A stretch of DNA of 64,000 nt from Xylophilus ampelinus (GTDB lineage Bacteria > Pseudomonadota > Gammaproteobacteria > Burkholderiales > Burkholderiaceae_C): NCBI RefSeq assembly GCF_901875635.1, contig NZ_CABFMN010000088.1:1-64000 (forward strand). Reading direction: 5' to 3'. The notes under the pieces are model-generated. The model did no database searches. It was not told the origin of the DNA and was given only the letters and a program-made list of their open reading frames with translations. Made by a program: the position numbers and the translations under genes. Positions within the stretch are counted from its first letter, which is position 1. Each line of letters opens with the position of its first letter. Shown one piece after another: positions 18,863-30,338 of this stretch.

Positions 18863-20413
18863 ATGACCGCCACCCTCACCCTCGACCCCGGCCATGTCTC
18901 GCTGGCGCAGCTGCGCGCCATTCACGCAGGCGGCATTCGGCTCGCGCTCGATGCAGCGACGGCGGCGCCCATGCAGGCCGCGCAGGCGGCGGTACAGCGC
19001 ATCGTCGACCACGACGAAGTGGTCTACGGCATCAACACCGGCTTCGGCAAGCTGGCCAGCACGAAGATCGGCCACGAACACCTGGCCGAGCTGCAGCGCA
19101 ACCTGGTCCTGTCGCACAGCGTGGGCACCGGCGAGCCGCTCGCGCCCGCGGTGGTGCGGCTGGTGCTGGCGACCAAGGCGGTGAGCCTGGCGCGAGGCCA
19201 CTCCGGCGTGCGGCCCGCGCTGGCAGAGGCGCTGCTCGCGCTCTTCAATGCCGGCGTCACGCCCGTCATCCCGGCCAAGGGCTCGGTGGGCGCCTCGGGC
19301 GACCTCGCGCCGCTGGCGCACCTGGCCTGCGTGCTGATCGGCGAGGGCGCGGCGCAACTGCCGGAATCGATGGGGGGCCGCACGGTGCCGGGCGCCGAGG
19401 CGATGCGCGCCGTCGGGCTCGAGCCCTTCGTGCTCGGTCCCAAGGAAGGCCTGGCGCTGCTCAACGGCACGCAAGTGTCCACCGCGCTCGCGCTGTCGGG
19501 CCTCTTCGGCGCCGAGCGCGTGTTCGCCTCGGCGCTCATGTCGGGCGCGCTGTCGCTCGAAGCCATCCAGGGCTCGATCAAGCCTTTCGATGCGCGCATC
19601 CACGCCGCGCGCGGCCAGCCGGGGCAGATCGCCGTGGCGGGTGTGGTGCGCGCGCTGCTCGAAGGCAGCGAGATCGTGCCCTCGCACGCCGACTGCGGCC
19701 GCGTGCAGGACCCGTACTCCATCCGTTGCATCCCACAGGTGATGGGCGCCTGCCTCGACAACCTCGCGCACGCCGCGCGCGTGCTGGTCATCGAAGCCAA
19801 TGCCGCCTCGGACAACCCGCTGGTCTTCACGGACACCGGCGAGGTGATCTCGGGCGGCAACTTCCACGCCGAACCGGTCGCCTTCGCCGCCGACATCATC
19901 GCGCTGGCCGTCAGCGAGATCGGCGCCATCGCCGAGCGCCGCATCGCGCTGCTGCTGGACACCGGGCTGTCGGGCCTGCCGCCCTTCCTGGTGCGCGACG
20001 GCGGCCTGAATTCCGGTTTCATGATCGCCCAGGTCACGGCGGCGGCACTGGCCTCGGAGAACAAGTCGCTGGCCCATCCCGCCAGCGTGGACAGCCTGCC
20101 CACCTCGGCCAACCAGGAAGACCATGTGTCCATGGCCACCTTCGCCGCGCGCCGCCTGGCCGACATGGTGAACAACACCGCGGTGGTGGTCGGCATCGAG
20201 GCGATGGCCGCCGCACAGGGCGTGGAGCTCAAGCGCGACAACGGCCTGAAATCCTCGCCTTTGGTCGAGGCCGAGTTCGCCCGCATCCGCGAGCAGGTCG
20301 CCTTCGTCGGGCGCGACCGCTACCTCGCTCCCGATCTCGAGGCCATGCGCCTCTGGGCGCTGAAGGCCGACCTGCCCGACGCGCTGCTGAACATCCTGCC
20401 CAGCCACGCCTGA
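18863..20413 (+). CDS. hutH: Histidine ammonia-lyase
   Basis: HutH removes ammonia from L-histidine to give urocanate, the first hut step. The 516-residue protein has the self-cyclising Ala-Ser-Gly triad of the MIO cofactor ([12 protein letters not shown], Ala144-Gly146). It also has the active-site Tyr segment [11 protein letters not shown] near residue 55 and the SQEDH-equivalent [11 protein letters not shown]. Length and motifs are normal. The start is set by the codon just after HutC operator 3. hutU follows after 22 bp with AAGGAG. Confidence 0.97.
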   Translation: MTATLTLDPGHVSLAQLRAIHAGGIRLALDAATAAPMQAAQAAVQRIVDHDEVVYGINTGFGKLASTKIGHEHLAELQRNLVLSHSVGTGEPLAPAVVRLVLATKAVSLARGHSGVRPALAEALLALFNAGVTPVIPAKGSVGASGDLAPLAHLACVLIGEGAAQLPESMGGRTVPGAEAMRAVGLEPFVLGPKEGLALLNGTQVSTALALSGLFGAERVFASALMSGALSLEAIQGSIKPFDARIHAARGQPGQIAVAGVVRALLEGSEIVPSHADCGRVQDPYSIRCIPQVMGACLDNLAHAARVLVIEANAASDNPLVFTDTGEVISGGNFHAEPVAFAADIIALAVSEIGAIAERRIALLLDTGLSGLPPFLVRDGGLNSGFMIAQVTAAALASENKSLAHPASVDSLPTSANQEDHVSMATFAARRLADMVNNTAVVVGIEAMAAAQGVELKRDNGLKSSPLVEAEFARIREQVAFVGRDRYLAPDLEAMRLWALKADLPDALLNILPSHA

Positions 20414-20435
20414 ACGCCATTGAAGGAGCCCTGCC

Positions 20436-22146
<1,711 letters not shown>

Positions 22147-22148
<2 letters not shown>

Positions 22149-22168
22149 GCCGCCCTTCGCGGCGGCTC
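22147..22168. terminator. Stem-loop at the hutU stop codon
   Basis: GAGCCGCC (22147-22154) pairs perfectly with GGCGGCTC (22161-22168) across a 6-base loop and begins inside the hutU stop codon. No T-tract follows. It may be an mRNA 3'-end stabiliser or partial attenuator before the four inserted genes. Confidence 0.5.
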
Positions 22169-22251
22169 GTGCGGCGCATGAGCAAAGACGCGGTTCGCCA
22201 TATCGAAACAGCCAACATCCGGAGCCTTGCGCCGACCGCGCATGCCACACC

Positions 22252-23268
22252 ATGACAGAGAACCCGATTCACATCACCTACCTCAACCATGCCGACGTCC
22301 AGGCGCTGGCATTGACCGACGCCGAGATCGTTGCCGCGGTCGAGGAAGGCTTGCGCGCCCAGGGCATGGGCCAGACCACCATCGAGCCGCGCGTGCACCT
22401 GGTGCCCGAGAAGGACTACCCGGGCCACTTCAACGTGCTGCGGGGCTACGTCCGCACGCTGGGCGAGCATGGCATCGCCGGCGTGAAGACCGTGGGCGAC
22501 TTCTACCGCAACTACGAGCGCGGCCTGCCTTCCGAACTGGCCATCCTCAACCTGTTCGATCCGAAGACCGGGGTGCCGCTGGCCATCATCGACGCCAGCG
22601 ACATCACCGACATGCGCACCGGGGCCGTCACGGCCATCGGCGCGCGCCACCTGGCCCGCAAGGACTCGAAGGTGCTGGGCCACATCGGTGCTCGCGGCAC
22701 CTCGTACTGGAACGTGCGCCTGCTCGATGCCATCTTCGATTTCGACGAGATCCGCGTGCACTCCCGCCGGCCCGAGAGCCGCGACGCCTTCGCGGCGCGG
22801 CTCGAAAAGGATCTGGGCAAGAAGATCGTGGTGACCACCGACTGGGAGCACGCCGTGCGCGGCGCAGACATCGTGGTCGAGGCTTCGCGGCTGGACAAGC
22901 CCGCGCCGATGCTGCGGACCGAATGGATCAAGAAGGGGGCGTGCGTCATTCCCTACGGCACCCAGAGCGCGGTCGAGCTCTCCCTCACCGACATCATGGA
23001 CAAGATGGTGATGGACGACTGGGGCCAGGCCCACGCCGGCCCCTTCGGGGCGCTGCGCGCCCACGTCGACAGCGGCAGGCTCAACAAGGACAACCTGCAC
23101 GCCGAGCTCGGCCAGATCGTCGCGGGGCTGAAGCCGGGACGCGAGCGCGACGACGAGACGAACCTGTTCTGGCACCGGGGCCTGTCGCTGTCGGACATCG
23201 CCCTGGGCAGCTTCATGCTGGACAAGGCGAAGCAGCTGGGCATCGGCCAGACGCTTCGCTACCGCTGA
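22252..23268 (+). CDS. Ornithine cyclodeaminase/mu-crystallin-family protein
   Basis: This 338-residue protein has the OCD fold: an N-terminal substrate half with TLGEHGIAGVKTVGDF, and a Rossmann NAD(P) half (ARKDSKVLGHIGARGTSYWN, then RVHSRRPES). Relatives are imine reductases or cyclodeaminases acting on amino-acid-derived imines. The usual GxGxQ loop is altered to GHIGARGT, so nucleotide binding may be non-standard. It sits 103 bp after hutU and is the first of four non-hut genes inside the hut locus. The substrate is unknown; a histidine-derived or other amino acid imine is possible. Confidence 0.8.
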   Translation: MTENPIHITYLNHADVQALALTDAEIVAAVEEGLRAQGMGQTTIEPRVHLVPEKDYPGHFNVLRGYVRTLGEHGIAGVKTVGDFYRNYERGLPSELAILNLFDPKTGVPLAIIDASDITDMRTGAVTAIGARHLARKDSKVLGHIGARGTSYWNVRLLDAIFDFDEIRVHSRRPESRDAFAARLEKDLGKKIVVTTDWEHAVRGADIVVEASRLDKPAPMLRTEWIKKGACVIPYGTQSAVELSLTDIMDKMVMDDWGQAHAGPFGALRAHVDSGRLNKDNLHAELGQIVAGLKPGRERDDETNLFWHRGLSLSDIALGSFMLDKAKQLGIGQTLRYR

Positions 23269-23290
23269 GCCAACCGCCGAGCGAGGCCCC

Positions 23291-24127
23291 ATGACCACCG
23301 CCACGCCCGTCGCCAACGCTCGCATGTATTCGGTCGCGCCGCAGGTGCGCACCGACTGGAAGACCCTGCTGGCGTGGGTGCTCGAGCGTGCGGGGCTGCC
23401 CTGGCCCGTCATCGATTACGACGCGCCCGCTCCGCTCAGCGTGCTGTGGGCCCGCGGCGACCTCGGGCTCGTCATGATGTGCGGCCTGCCCTTCGCGCAG
23501 CGCGTACGGCCGGGCCAGAACGCCGTGCCGCGGCCGAGGCTGGTGGCGGCGCCGGTGCCGTCGCCCGCGCGTTACCAGGGGCGGGCGGTGTACTTCACCG
23601 ACATCGTGGTGCGCGCGGACGCGCCGGCCCGGACGCTGGAGGACACCTTCGGCGGCACGGTGGGCTACACCCTGGCCGACTCGATGTCCGGCGGGGTGGC
23701 GCTGCGCCACCATCTCGCCCCCTTCCATGCGGCGCGGGGCGGGCGCCTGTACACACGGGCCGCCGGCAACCTCGTCCATGCGCGCGGCGTGATCGAGGCG
23801 CTGGCGCGCGGCGAGATCGATGTGGGCCCCCTCGACAGCTACTGCCACGACCTGCTGGCGCTGCACGACCCCGCGGTCGCCAGCCAGGTGCGCACCGTGG
23901 CAACGACCCAGGCACGGCCGATTCCGCCGCTGGTGGCCACCGCCGACACGGGCGAGCACGCCATCGCGGCGCTTCGGGCCGCGCTGAAGGCAGCCATCGC
24001 CGAGCCCTCGCTGGCCGCCGTGAGGGAACGATTGTTGCTGGCGGATTTCGCCGTGCCCGAGGCATCCGCCTATGCGCCGCTGGCCGATCTGGCCGAACAG
24101 ACCATCCCGCCCTTCGAGGAACTGTGA
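23291..24127 (+). CDS. PhnD-like solute-binding-domain protein without signal peptide
   Basis: This 278-residue protein resembles the PhnD/transferrin-like type 2 periplasmic binding fold, with GLVMMCGLPFAQRV, GRAVYFTDIVVRADAPARTLED and GGTVGYTLADSMSG. No signal peptide precedes the fold, and the frame begins MTTATPVANARMYSVAPQVR. It may therefore act in the cytoplasm as a sensor or enzyme-like protein, not as a transport receptor. It is 22 bp after the OCD-like gene and 2 bp before the desaturase gene, so all three are one operon. Confidence 0.75.
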   Translation: MTTATPVANARMYSVAPQVRTDWKTLLAWVLERAGLPWPVIDYDAPAPLSVLWARGDLGLVMMCGLPFAQRVRPGQNAVPRPRLVAAPVPSPARYQGRAVYFTDIVVRADAPARTLEDTFGGTVGYTLADSMSGGVALRHHLAPFHAARGGRLYTRAAGNLVHARGVIEALARGEIDVGPLDSYCHDLLALHDPAVASQVRTVATTQARPIPPLVATADTGEHAIAALRAALKAAIAEPSLAAVRERLLLADFAVPEASAYAPLADLAEQTIPPFEEL

Positions 24128-24129
24128 CG

Positions 24130-25038
24130 ATGACCGCTGCCCCTGCCGCGCGCTTGTGGGATCGCTACGAGATTCCCACGGTGTTCCTGGGCCTGGTTCT
24201 TTACGGGTCCTGGCTGGCGCTCACCTGGTGGCATGCGTCGATACCGACCCTGCTGCTCTTCCTGGCCGGCGGCTACGTGACGCAATGGCATTTCTCGCTG
24301 CAGCACGAAAGCATCCACGGGATGCGCCACTGGCCGGCGTGGCTGCGCACCGCCTTCGTGTGGCCGCCGCTGGGCCTGTGGATGCCCTACCCGATCTACC
24401 ACCGCAGCCACAGCACGCACCACGTCAATTTCTACATGACGCACCCGCAGCGCGACACCGAGAGCAACTACCAGATGCAGGACGCGTGGCCGCCGCGGAA
24501 CCCGCTGCAGCGCCGCATCATCCTGCTCAACCAGCAGCTGTGGTTCCGGCTGGTGTTCGGCCCGTTCCTGCGGCTCTGGAAGCTGGCCAGGCGGGAGACG
24601 CTGCGCGTGCGCGCAGGCGACTATTCCAACCTCCCGCACTGGGGCGCCCACCTCCTCAGCCTCGCCGTCATCCTCTGGTGGGTGCTGGACGTGTGCGGCA
24701 TGCCGATGTCGACATACCTGCTGTGTTTCGCCTGGCCGGGCATGTCACTGGGCATGCTGCGCACCTTCACGGAGCACCGCTGGGGGGAACGGCCGATGGA
24801 GCGCGTGGCGATCGTCGAGTCCAACACGCTGATGGGCATCCTCTTCCTCTACAACAACCTGCACCTGGTGCACCACCGCCAGCCGACGTTGCCGTGGTAC
24901 CGCATTCCCCGCCGCTGGCACGAGAACCGCGAGGAGATGCTGGCCACCAACAACAACTTCTACTACCGCGGCTACCTGCAGATCGCACGCCTGTTCATGT
25001 TCAGGCCGGTGTTCGATCCCCGGCATCCGCGTTGGTAG
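24130..25038 (+). CDS. Membrane fatty acid desaturase/hydroxylase-like protein
   Basis: This 302-residue integral membrane protein has the three His clusters of di-iron desaturases: HESIHGMRH (from residue 59), HRSHSTHH (91-98) and LHLVHHRQP near the C-terminus. Hydrophobic segments lie at about 17-52, 72-90 and 170-205. Desaturation or hydroxylation of a lipid or lipid-like substrate is expected from the family. It begins 2 bp after the PhnD-like gene. Its presence inside a hut locus is unexplained. A distinct desaturase is encoded at 30937-32043. Confidence 0.85.
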   Translation: MTAAPAARLWDRYEIPTVFLGLVLYGSWLALTWWHASIPTLLLFLAGGYVTQWHFSLQHESIHGMRHWPAWLRTAFVWPPLGLWMPYPIYHRSHSTHHVNFYMTHPQRDTESNYQMQDAWPPRNPLQRRIILLNQQLWFRLVFGPFLRLWKLARRETLRVRAGDYSNLPHWGAHLLSLAVILWWVLDVCGMPMSTYLLCFAWPGMSLGMLRTFTEHRWGERPMERVAIVESNTLMGILFLYNNLHLVHHRQPTLPWYRIPRRWHENREEMLATNNNFYYRGYLQIARLFMFRPVFDPRHPRW

Positions 25039-25090
25039 CCCGTTTTCACCCCTCGTCACCCAAGTCCCGTCCTTGCGAAAGAAGCGTCTC

Positions 25091-26059
25091 ATGAAGCTCT
25101 CATTCATCCGCCTGCCGGCCCTCCTGGGCGCTGTGCTCCTGGCCGGCGCCGCCGTGGCCCAGGACTACCCGGCCAAGACCATCCACATCGTCGTTCCCTA
25201 TCCGGCCGGCGGCATCGCCGACAAGGTGGCACGCGAGACGGCCGAAGAGCTGGGCCGCCGCTGGAAGCAGTCCGTGGTCGTCGACAACCGCAGCGGCGCC
25301 GCCGGCAACATCGGCTTCGACTGGGTGGCGCGCCAGCCTGCCGACGGCTACACGCTGCTGCTCGCTCCGGCGTCCAACCTCACGGTCCAGCCCGCTCTTT
25401 TCAAGAGCCTGTCGTACGACCTCGACAAGGACTTCACGCCGGTCTCGCTGCTGGTGTTGACGCCTCAGGTCCTGCTGGTCAACCCCGCCGTTCCGGTCAA
25501 CACGCCCAGGGAACTGGTCGAGTACTCCAAGGCGAACCCAAGGAAGGTCAACTTCGGCGTGACGCTGGGTTCCTATGCACACCTGGCCGGGGAACTGCTC
25601 AAGACGCAGTCCGGTGCGGACTTCACCGCCATTCCCTACCAGGGCGCCGCGCCCGCGATGAACGACCTGCTGGGCGGGCAGACGCAGTTCATCTTCAACG
25701 AGGTGGTCACCGCCATCCCTCACATCCAGGCCGGCAAGCTCAAGCCGCTGGCCGTGGCCTACAGGACGCGCGCGCCCTGGCTGCCCAATGTGCCTACCTT
25801 CGCCGAAGCCGGGTTCCCGGGGTTCGAGGTCACGTCCTGGTATGCGCTGGTGGCACGCAGCGGCACGCCCAGGCCGATCGTCGACAAGCTGTCCAAGGAA
25901 CTCAACGCCATCATGCAAAGCCCGGAATTCAAGAAGAGGTATGACGACATCGGCGCGTTCACGATCGGCAGCACGCCCGAGGAACTGGGCAGCTTCATCA
26001 AGTCCGAAACCGTCAAGTGGACCGCCGTGGTCCGGCAGGCCGGCATCCAGCCCAATTGA
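25091..26059 (+). CDS. Bug-family (TTT) solute-binding protein
   Basis: This 322-residue periplasmic protein has a signal peptide cleaved near AAVAQ. The Bug/TctC fold follows (YPAKTIHIVVPYPAGGIADKVAR; VVDNRSGAAGNIG; LAGELLKTQSGADFTAIPYQG). Bug proteins bind carboxylates such as amino and aromatic acids. No TctA/TctB membrane genes are adjacent, as is common for orphan Bug proteins in Comamonadaceae and Bordetella. A TTG 18 bp upstream is in frame but less likely than this ATG. Confidence 0.88.
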   Translation: MKLSFIRLPALLGAVLLAGAAVAQDYPAKTIHIVVPYPAGGIADKVARETAEELGRRWKQSVVVDNRSGAAGNIGFDWVARQPADGYTLLLAPASNLTVQPALFKSLSYDLDKDFTPVSLLVLTPQVLLVNPAVPVNTPRELVEYSKANPRKVNFGVTLGSYAHLAGELLKTQSGADFTAIPYQGAAPAMNDLLGGQTQFIFNEVVTAIPHIQAGKLKPLAVAYRTRAPWLPNVPTFAEAGFPGFEVTSWYALVARSGTPRPIVDKLSKELNAIMQSPEFKKRYDDIGAFTIGSTPEELGSFIKSETVKWTAVVRQAGIQPN

Positions 26060-26170
26060 GCGCCGATCCTCGAGCGGCGGAGACGGCCGCCACGACGCTG
26101 CCGATGGCCGAGTCGGCCCGCCGGCCATCCGCTCGCCGTGCTGGCTCCGCGGCCGCGGCGCTGCGATAGT

Positions 26171-26187
26171 GGCACGGTGCCCGTGCC
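26171..26187. promoter_or_regulatory. Perfect small hairpin before hutD
   Basis: GGCACGG-TGC-CCGTGCC forms a perfect 7-bp stem with a three-base loop, 35 bp ahead of the hutD start. It could be the 5' end of a hutD transcript or an operator dyad. The rest of the 162-bp gap (26060-26221) shows nothing else. Confidence 0.35.
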
Positions 26188-26221
26188 GCACCGGCCGGGC
26201 CTGCAGAACGGAGAACACCGC

Positions 26222-26797
26222 ATGCCCTACGAACGCTTCAAGCTGCACGAACTGCCCGTGAGCCCGTGGAAGAACGGCGGCGGGAGCACGCGCGAGATCC
26301 TGTGCTGGCCGCGCGGCGCCGACATGCACGGCTTCGACTGGCGGGTGAGCGTGGCCAGCATCGCCGCGCCGGGCCCCTTCTCGCCCTTTCCGGGCGTGGA
26401 CCGCACCATCGTGCTGCTCGAAGGCGATGGCGTGTGGCTCGAGGGCGAGGGGGTGAGCCACCGCCTCGATGTCCTGCACGATCCCTTTGCGTTCAGCGGC
26501 GACGTGGCGCTGCACTGCGAGCTGCTCGGCGGCCCGTCGACCGACTTCAACGTGATGACGCGGCGCGAGGGCGGCAGTGCCACCGTCTCGGTGTTCAGCC
26601 AGGCCCATGTGATGCCGCGCTGCACCTACGGCCTGCTGCTGAGCGTGCGGGGCCACTATCACCTGCGCGGCGCGGGCCTGCTCAAGACTGGGGACGGCCT
26701 GTGGTGGGCCGAGCAGCCGCGGGGATGGATGCTCACGCCGGCCAGCCGCGACGCGCGCCTGATTGCGGTGCGCTGGGAGCCACGGATTACTGAATGA
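26222..26797 (+). CDS. hutD: HutD-family protein
   Basis: This 191-residue protein of the cupin-like HutD family has the typical opening LPVSPWKNGGGSTREI and the central FPGVDRTIVLLEGDGVWL. In Pseudomonas fluorescens HutD limits the upper level of hut expression, probably by binding a pathway intermediate. Here it begins the second hut block after the four inserted genes. The start follows a GGAG-containing site. Confidence 0.9.
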   Translation: MPYERFKLHELPVSPWKNGGGSTREILCWPRGADMHGFDWRVSVASIAAPGPFSPFPGVDRTIVLLEGDGVWLEGEGVSHRLDVLHDPFAFSGDVALHCELLGGPSTDFNVMTRREGGSATVSVFSQAHVMPRCTYGLLLSVRGHYHLRGAGLLKTGDGLWWAEQPRGWMLTPASRDARLIAVRWEPRITE

Positions 26798-26854
26798 AAA
26801 ATGGCTGAAACGCAAGCCGGTTGTGCGGCTTTAGCTATCAAAAAGAGAGCAAAT
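26797..26854. repeat. Diverged family A repeat copy 4
   Basis: The block contains AAGCCGGTTGTGCGGCTT followed by TAGCTATCAAAAAGAGAGC. It keeps the order of a stem then the GCTATC hairpin but is more diverged than the other copies. It fills the space between hutD and hutI. Confidence 0.6.
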
Positions 26855-26860
26855 CGATCC

Positions 26861-28081
26861 ATGAGACCCTTCGCATTGCCACCTTCGGCCGACGGCCTGT
26901 GGACGGGCCTGCGCGACCCTGGCGGCGCGCCACTGGCGCTGGCCGTGGCCGACGGCGTGCTGCGCTGGGCCGGCCCGCCCGGTGCCGTGCCCGCCGCCTG
27001 GGCCGGAGCGCGCGTGCACGACGGCGGCGGCGCGCTGGTCACGCCTGGCCTGGTCGACTGCCACACCCACCTGGTCTACGGCGGCCAGCGCGCCAACGAA
27101 TTCGCCATGCGTTTGGCCGGCGCCAGCTATGAGGAGGTGGCGAAGGCCGGCGGCGGTATCGTCTCCAGCGTGCGCGCCACGCGCGAGGCCAGCGAGGACG
27201 AACTCTTCGCCAGCGCCTCGGCACGGCTCGAGAACCTGCTGGCCGAGGGCGTGTGCGCGATCGAGATCAAGTCTGGCTACGGCCTGGCGCTGGAACACGA
27301 GCGCAAGCAGCTGCGCGTGGCGCGCCGGCTGGCGCAGTCGCACGGCGTGACGGTGCGCACCACCTTCCTCGGCGCGCATGCGCTGCCGCCCGAATATGCC
27401 GGCCGCAGCGGAGACTACATCGAGCTCGTCTGCCGCGAGATGCTGCCCGCGCTGGCGGCCGAGGGACTGGTGGACGCCGTCGATGTCTTCTGCGAGCGCA
27501 TCGCCTTCTCGCTGGAAGAGACGGAGCGCGTGTTCCAGGCCGCCCAGGCGCTGGGCCTGCCCGTCAAGCTCCATGCCGAGCAGCTGTCGGACATGGGCGG
27601 CGCCGCGCTGGCGGCGCGCTACGGCGCGCTCTCGTGCGACCACATCGAGCACCTGTCGCAGGCCGGCATCGATGCGATGAAGGCCGCCGGTACCGTGGCC
27701 GTGCTGCTGCCGGGCGCCTACTACACGCTGCGCGACACGCAGCTGCCGCCCATCGCCGCGCTGCGCGAGGCAGGCGTGCCCATGGCCGTCTCCACCGACC
27801 ACAACCCCGGCACCTCGCCGGCGCTGTCGCTGCTGTTGATGGTCAACATGGCGTGCACGCTGTTCCGCCTCACCGTGCCCGAGGCGCTGGACGGCGTCAC
27901 CCGCCACGCGGCGCGCGCGCTGGGCCTGCAGGGCACCCACGGCGCGCTGATCGTCGGGCAGCCCGCCAACTTCGTGCTGTGGGACGTGCGCGAAGCGGCC
28001 GAACTCGCCTACTGGTTCGGCCAGCGCCCGGTGCGTACCGTCGTGCGCCAGGGCCGCATCGCCGAAGGGGAGGGCGCATGA
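26861..28081 (+). CDS. hutI: Imidazolonepropionase
   Basis: HutI opens the ring of 4-imidazolone-5-propionate to N-formimino-L-glutamate. The 406-residue amidohydrolase has the metal-binding HTHLVYGG (His68, His70), [13 protein letters not shown] with a metal His, SCDHIEHLS, and the catalytic Asp in [10 protein letters not shown]. It overlaps hutF by four bases (ATGA), which shows translational coupling. I use the MRPFALPP start, because the upstream in-frame codons lie in the family A repeat. Confidence 0.96.
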   Translation: MRPFALPPSADGLWTGLRDPGGAPLALAVADGVLRWAGPPGAVPAAWAGARVHDGGGALVTPGLVDCHTHLVYGGQRANEFAMRLAGASYEEVAKAGGGIVSSVRATREASEDELFASASARLENLLAEGVCAIEIKSGYGLALEHERKQLRVARRLAQSHGVTVRTTFLGAHALPPEYAGRSGDYIELVCREMLPALAAEGLVDAVDVFCERIAFSLEETERVFQAAQALGLPVKLHAEQLSDMGGAALAARYGALSCDHIEHLSQAGIDAMKAAGTVAVLLPGAYYTLRDTQLPPIAALREAGVPMAVSTDHNPGTSPALSLLLMVNMACTLFRLTVPEALDGVTRHAARALGLQGTHGALIVGQPANFVLWDVREAAELAYWFGQRPVRTVVRQGRIAEGEGA

Positions 28082-29463
28082 CGCGCTCGCTGCATGCCGC
28101 CGATGCGCTGCTGCCGGGCGGCTGGGCAAAGAACGTGTCGATCGCCTGGGACGACCATGGCCGTCTCGTCGCCGTCGACGCCGATGCAGCGCCGCTGCCG
28201 GGCGCCGACCGGGCCCGCGGCCCGCTGCTACCGGGCATGCCCAACCTGCATTCGCACGCCTTCCAGCGCGGCATCGCGGGGCTCACCGAATACCGGGGCC
28301 AGGCGCAGGATTCCTTCTGGAGCTGGCGCACGCTGATGTACCGCTTCGCGCTGCGGCTCGATCCCGCGCAGCTGGAGGCGATCGCGCTGTGGCTCTATGT
28401 CGAGATGCTCGAGGCGGGCTACACCTCGGTGTGCGAGTTCCACTACGTGCACCACGATGCCGATGGCCGGCCCTATGCCGACGACGCGACGCTCGCGCTC
28501 GCGCTGCTGCGCGCTGCCCAGGAGGCGGGCATCGGCCTCACCTTGCTGCCGGTGCTGTACCAGTCCGGCGGCTTCGGCGGCCTGCCGCCCGGCGACGGCC
28601 AGCGGCGCTTCATCCGCTCGACCGACTCGATGCTGGCACTGCTCGATCGCCTGAAACCGCTGTGCGAGACGCAGGGCGGCCGCCTCGGACTCGCACCCCA
28701 TTCGCTGCGCGCCGTGCCGCCCGACAGCCTGCGCGCGGCGCTGGCCGGACTGCATGCGCTGGACCCGACTGCGCCCGTGCACATCCACATCGCCGAGCAG
28801 ACCAAGGAGGTCGACGATTGCTTCGCCTGGAGCGGCCAGCGCCCCGTCGCCTGGCTGCTCGACCATGCACCGGTCGATGCACGCTGGTGCCTGGTGCACG
28901 CCACGCACATGGACGCCGACGAGTACCGCCGCGCGGCCGCCAGCGGCGCCGTCGCCGGCCTGTGTCCGACCACCGAAGCCAATCTGGGCGACGGCATCTT
29001 CGACCTGCCGGCGTGGTGTTCTGCCGGAGGCGCGTGGGGCGTGGGCTCCGACAGCCACGTCTGCGTCAACGCCGCCGAGGAGCTGCTGATGCTCGAGTAC
29101 AGCCAGCGCCTCGCCCGGCGCGAGCGCAACGTGGCTGCCGATGTGTCGCAGCCGCAGGTCGCCACGGCGATGACCCTGGCCGCGGTGCAGGGCGGCGCGC
29201 AGGCCGCGGGCCGCCCGGTCGCCGGTCTGGCCGTGGGTCAGCAGGCGGACTTCGTCGTGCTCGATGCAGGCCACACCGCGCTGGCCGGCCTGCCCGCGCC
29301 CGAGATGCTGGCCTCGCACGTCTTCGCCAGCCAGCGCACGAGCGCCATCGATGCCGTGTGGGTGGCGGGACGGCCGCGCGCGCAGGGTGGGCGGCACCCG
29401 CTCCACCACAGCGCCGCGGCCGGCTTCGTCGCCGCGCGGCGGCAATTGCTGAACACACCATGA
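28078..29463 (+). CDS. hutF: Formimidoylglutamate deiminase
   Basis: HutF converts N-formimino-L-glutamate to N-formyl-L-glutamate and ammonia. The 461-residue amidohydrolase has the metal site [34 protein letters not shown] and the Asp in [14 protein letters not shown]. Its presence with hutG defines the five-step route, not the HutG-formiminase route. It overlaps both hutI and hutG by ATGA. Confidence 0.96.
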   Translation: MTRSLHAADALLPGGWAKNVSIAWDDHGRLVAVDADAAPLPGADRARGPLLPGMPNLHSHAFQRGIAGLTEYRGQAQDSFWSWRTLMYRFALRLDPAQLEAIALWLYVEMLEAGYTSVCEFHYVHHDADGRPYADDATLALALLRAAQEAGIGLTLLPVLYQSGGFGGLPPGDGQRRFIRSTDSMLALLDRLKPLCETQGGRLGLAPHSLRAVPPDSLRAALAGLHALDPTAPVHIHIAEQTKEVDDCFAWSGQRPVAWLLDHAPVDARWCLVHATHMDADEYRRAAASGAVAGLCPTTEANLGDGIFDLPAWCSAGGAWGVGSDSHVCVNAAEELLMLEYSQRLARRERNVAADVSQPQVATAMTLAAVQGGAQAAGRPVAGLAVGQQADFVVLDAGHTALAGLPAPEMLASHVFASQRTSAIDAVWVAGRPRAQGGRHPLHHSAAAGFVAARRQLLNTP

Positions 29464-30272
29464 GCCTCTTCGCCACCACCGAACCCCCCTTCCGCTTCCG
29501 CGCCGGCACCCGGCCGCTGCTGATCTCCATGCCGCACGTGGGCACGCACGTGCCGCCCGCGCTGGCCGCGCGCCTCACGGACGAGGCGCGCCAGGTGCCC
29601 GACACCGACTGGCACCTCGAACGGCTCTACGACTTCGCCGACGAACTCGGCGCCTCGGTGCTCGTTGCCACGCACTCGCGCTACGTCATCGACCTGAACC
29701 GCCCGCCGGACGGCGCCAGCCTCTACCCGGGCCAGAGCGTCACCGGCCTGTGCCCGGTCGATACCTTCGACGACACGCCGCTGTATGCCCGGGGCGACGC
29801 GCCGGACGAGGCTGAGATAGCCGCCCGTCGAGAGGCTCTGTGGAAGCCCTACCACGCGCAACTGGCGGCTGAACTCGCGCGCCTGAAGGCGGCGCACGGC
29901 GTCGTCGCGCTATGGGATGCGCATTCCATCCGCTCGGTGCTGCCGCGCTTCTTCGACGGCAAGCTGCCCGACCTCAACCTCGGCACGGCCGACGGCGCGA
30001 GCTGCGACCCGGCACTGGCGGCGCAGCTGCTGGCCATCGCGCAGTCGAACCCCGCATACACCGGCGTGCTGAACGGCCGCTTCAAGGGCGGCCACATCAC
30101 ACGCCGCTACGGCGACCCGACGGGCGGCGTCCACGCGGTGCAGCTCGAGATGACGCAGTGCAGCTACATGCAGGAGGCGCTGCCCTTCGATTACCTCCCC
30201 GCTGTGGCGGCCGGCGTGCAGCCGCAGGTGCGGCGCATGCTGGAAGCGGTGCTGGCCTTCGTGCAGGCCTGA
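29460..30272 (+). CDS. hutG: N-formylglutamate deformylase
   Basis: HutG hydrolyses N-formyl-L-glutamate to glutamate and formate, the last hut step. The 270-residue protein has the family motifs ISMPHVGTHVP, YVIDLNRPPDG, WDAHSIRS and FKGGHITRRYG. It overlaps the hutF stop codon by four bases and ends the hut locus. Confidence 0.95.
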   Translation: MSLFATTEPPFRFRAGTRPLLISMPHVGTHVPPALAARLTDEARQVPDTDWHLERLYDFADELGASVLVATHSRYVIDLNRPPDGASLYPGQSVTGLCPVDTFDDTPLYARGDAPDEAEIAARREALWKPYHAQLAAELARLKAAHGVVALWDAHSIRSVLPRFFDGKLPDLNLGTADGASCDPALAAQLLAIAQSNPAYTGVLNGRFKGGHITRRYGDPTGGVHAVQLEMTQCSYMQEALPFDYLPAVAAGVQPQVRRMLEAVLAFVQA

Positions 30273-30338
30273 CCGCGGGCCCCGGCCGCGATCCGGCGCT
30301 TACCATCGCGGCCTCGAACATCCAGGAGGCATCACCGC

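Noticed and set aside
26168..26187. Possible sigma-54 promoter before hutD (TGGCACGGTGCCCGTG)
   Set aside because: The -24 half is perfect but the -12 position reads GT, not GC, and the block is better explained as a hairpin.
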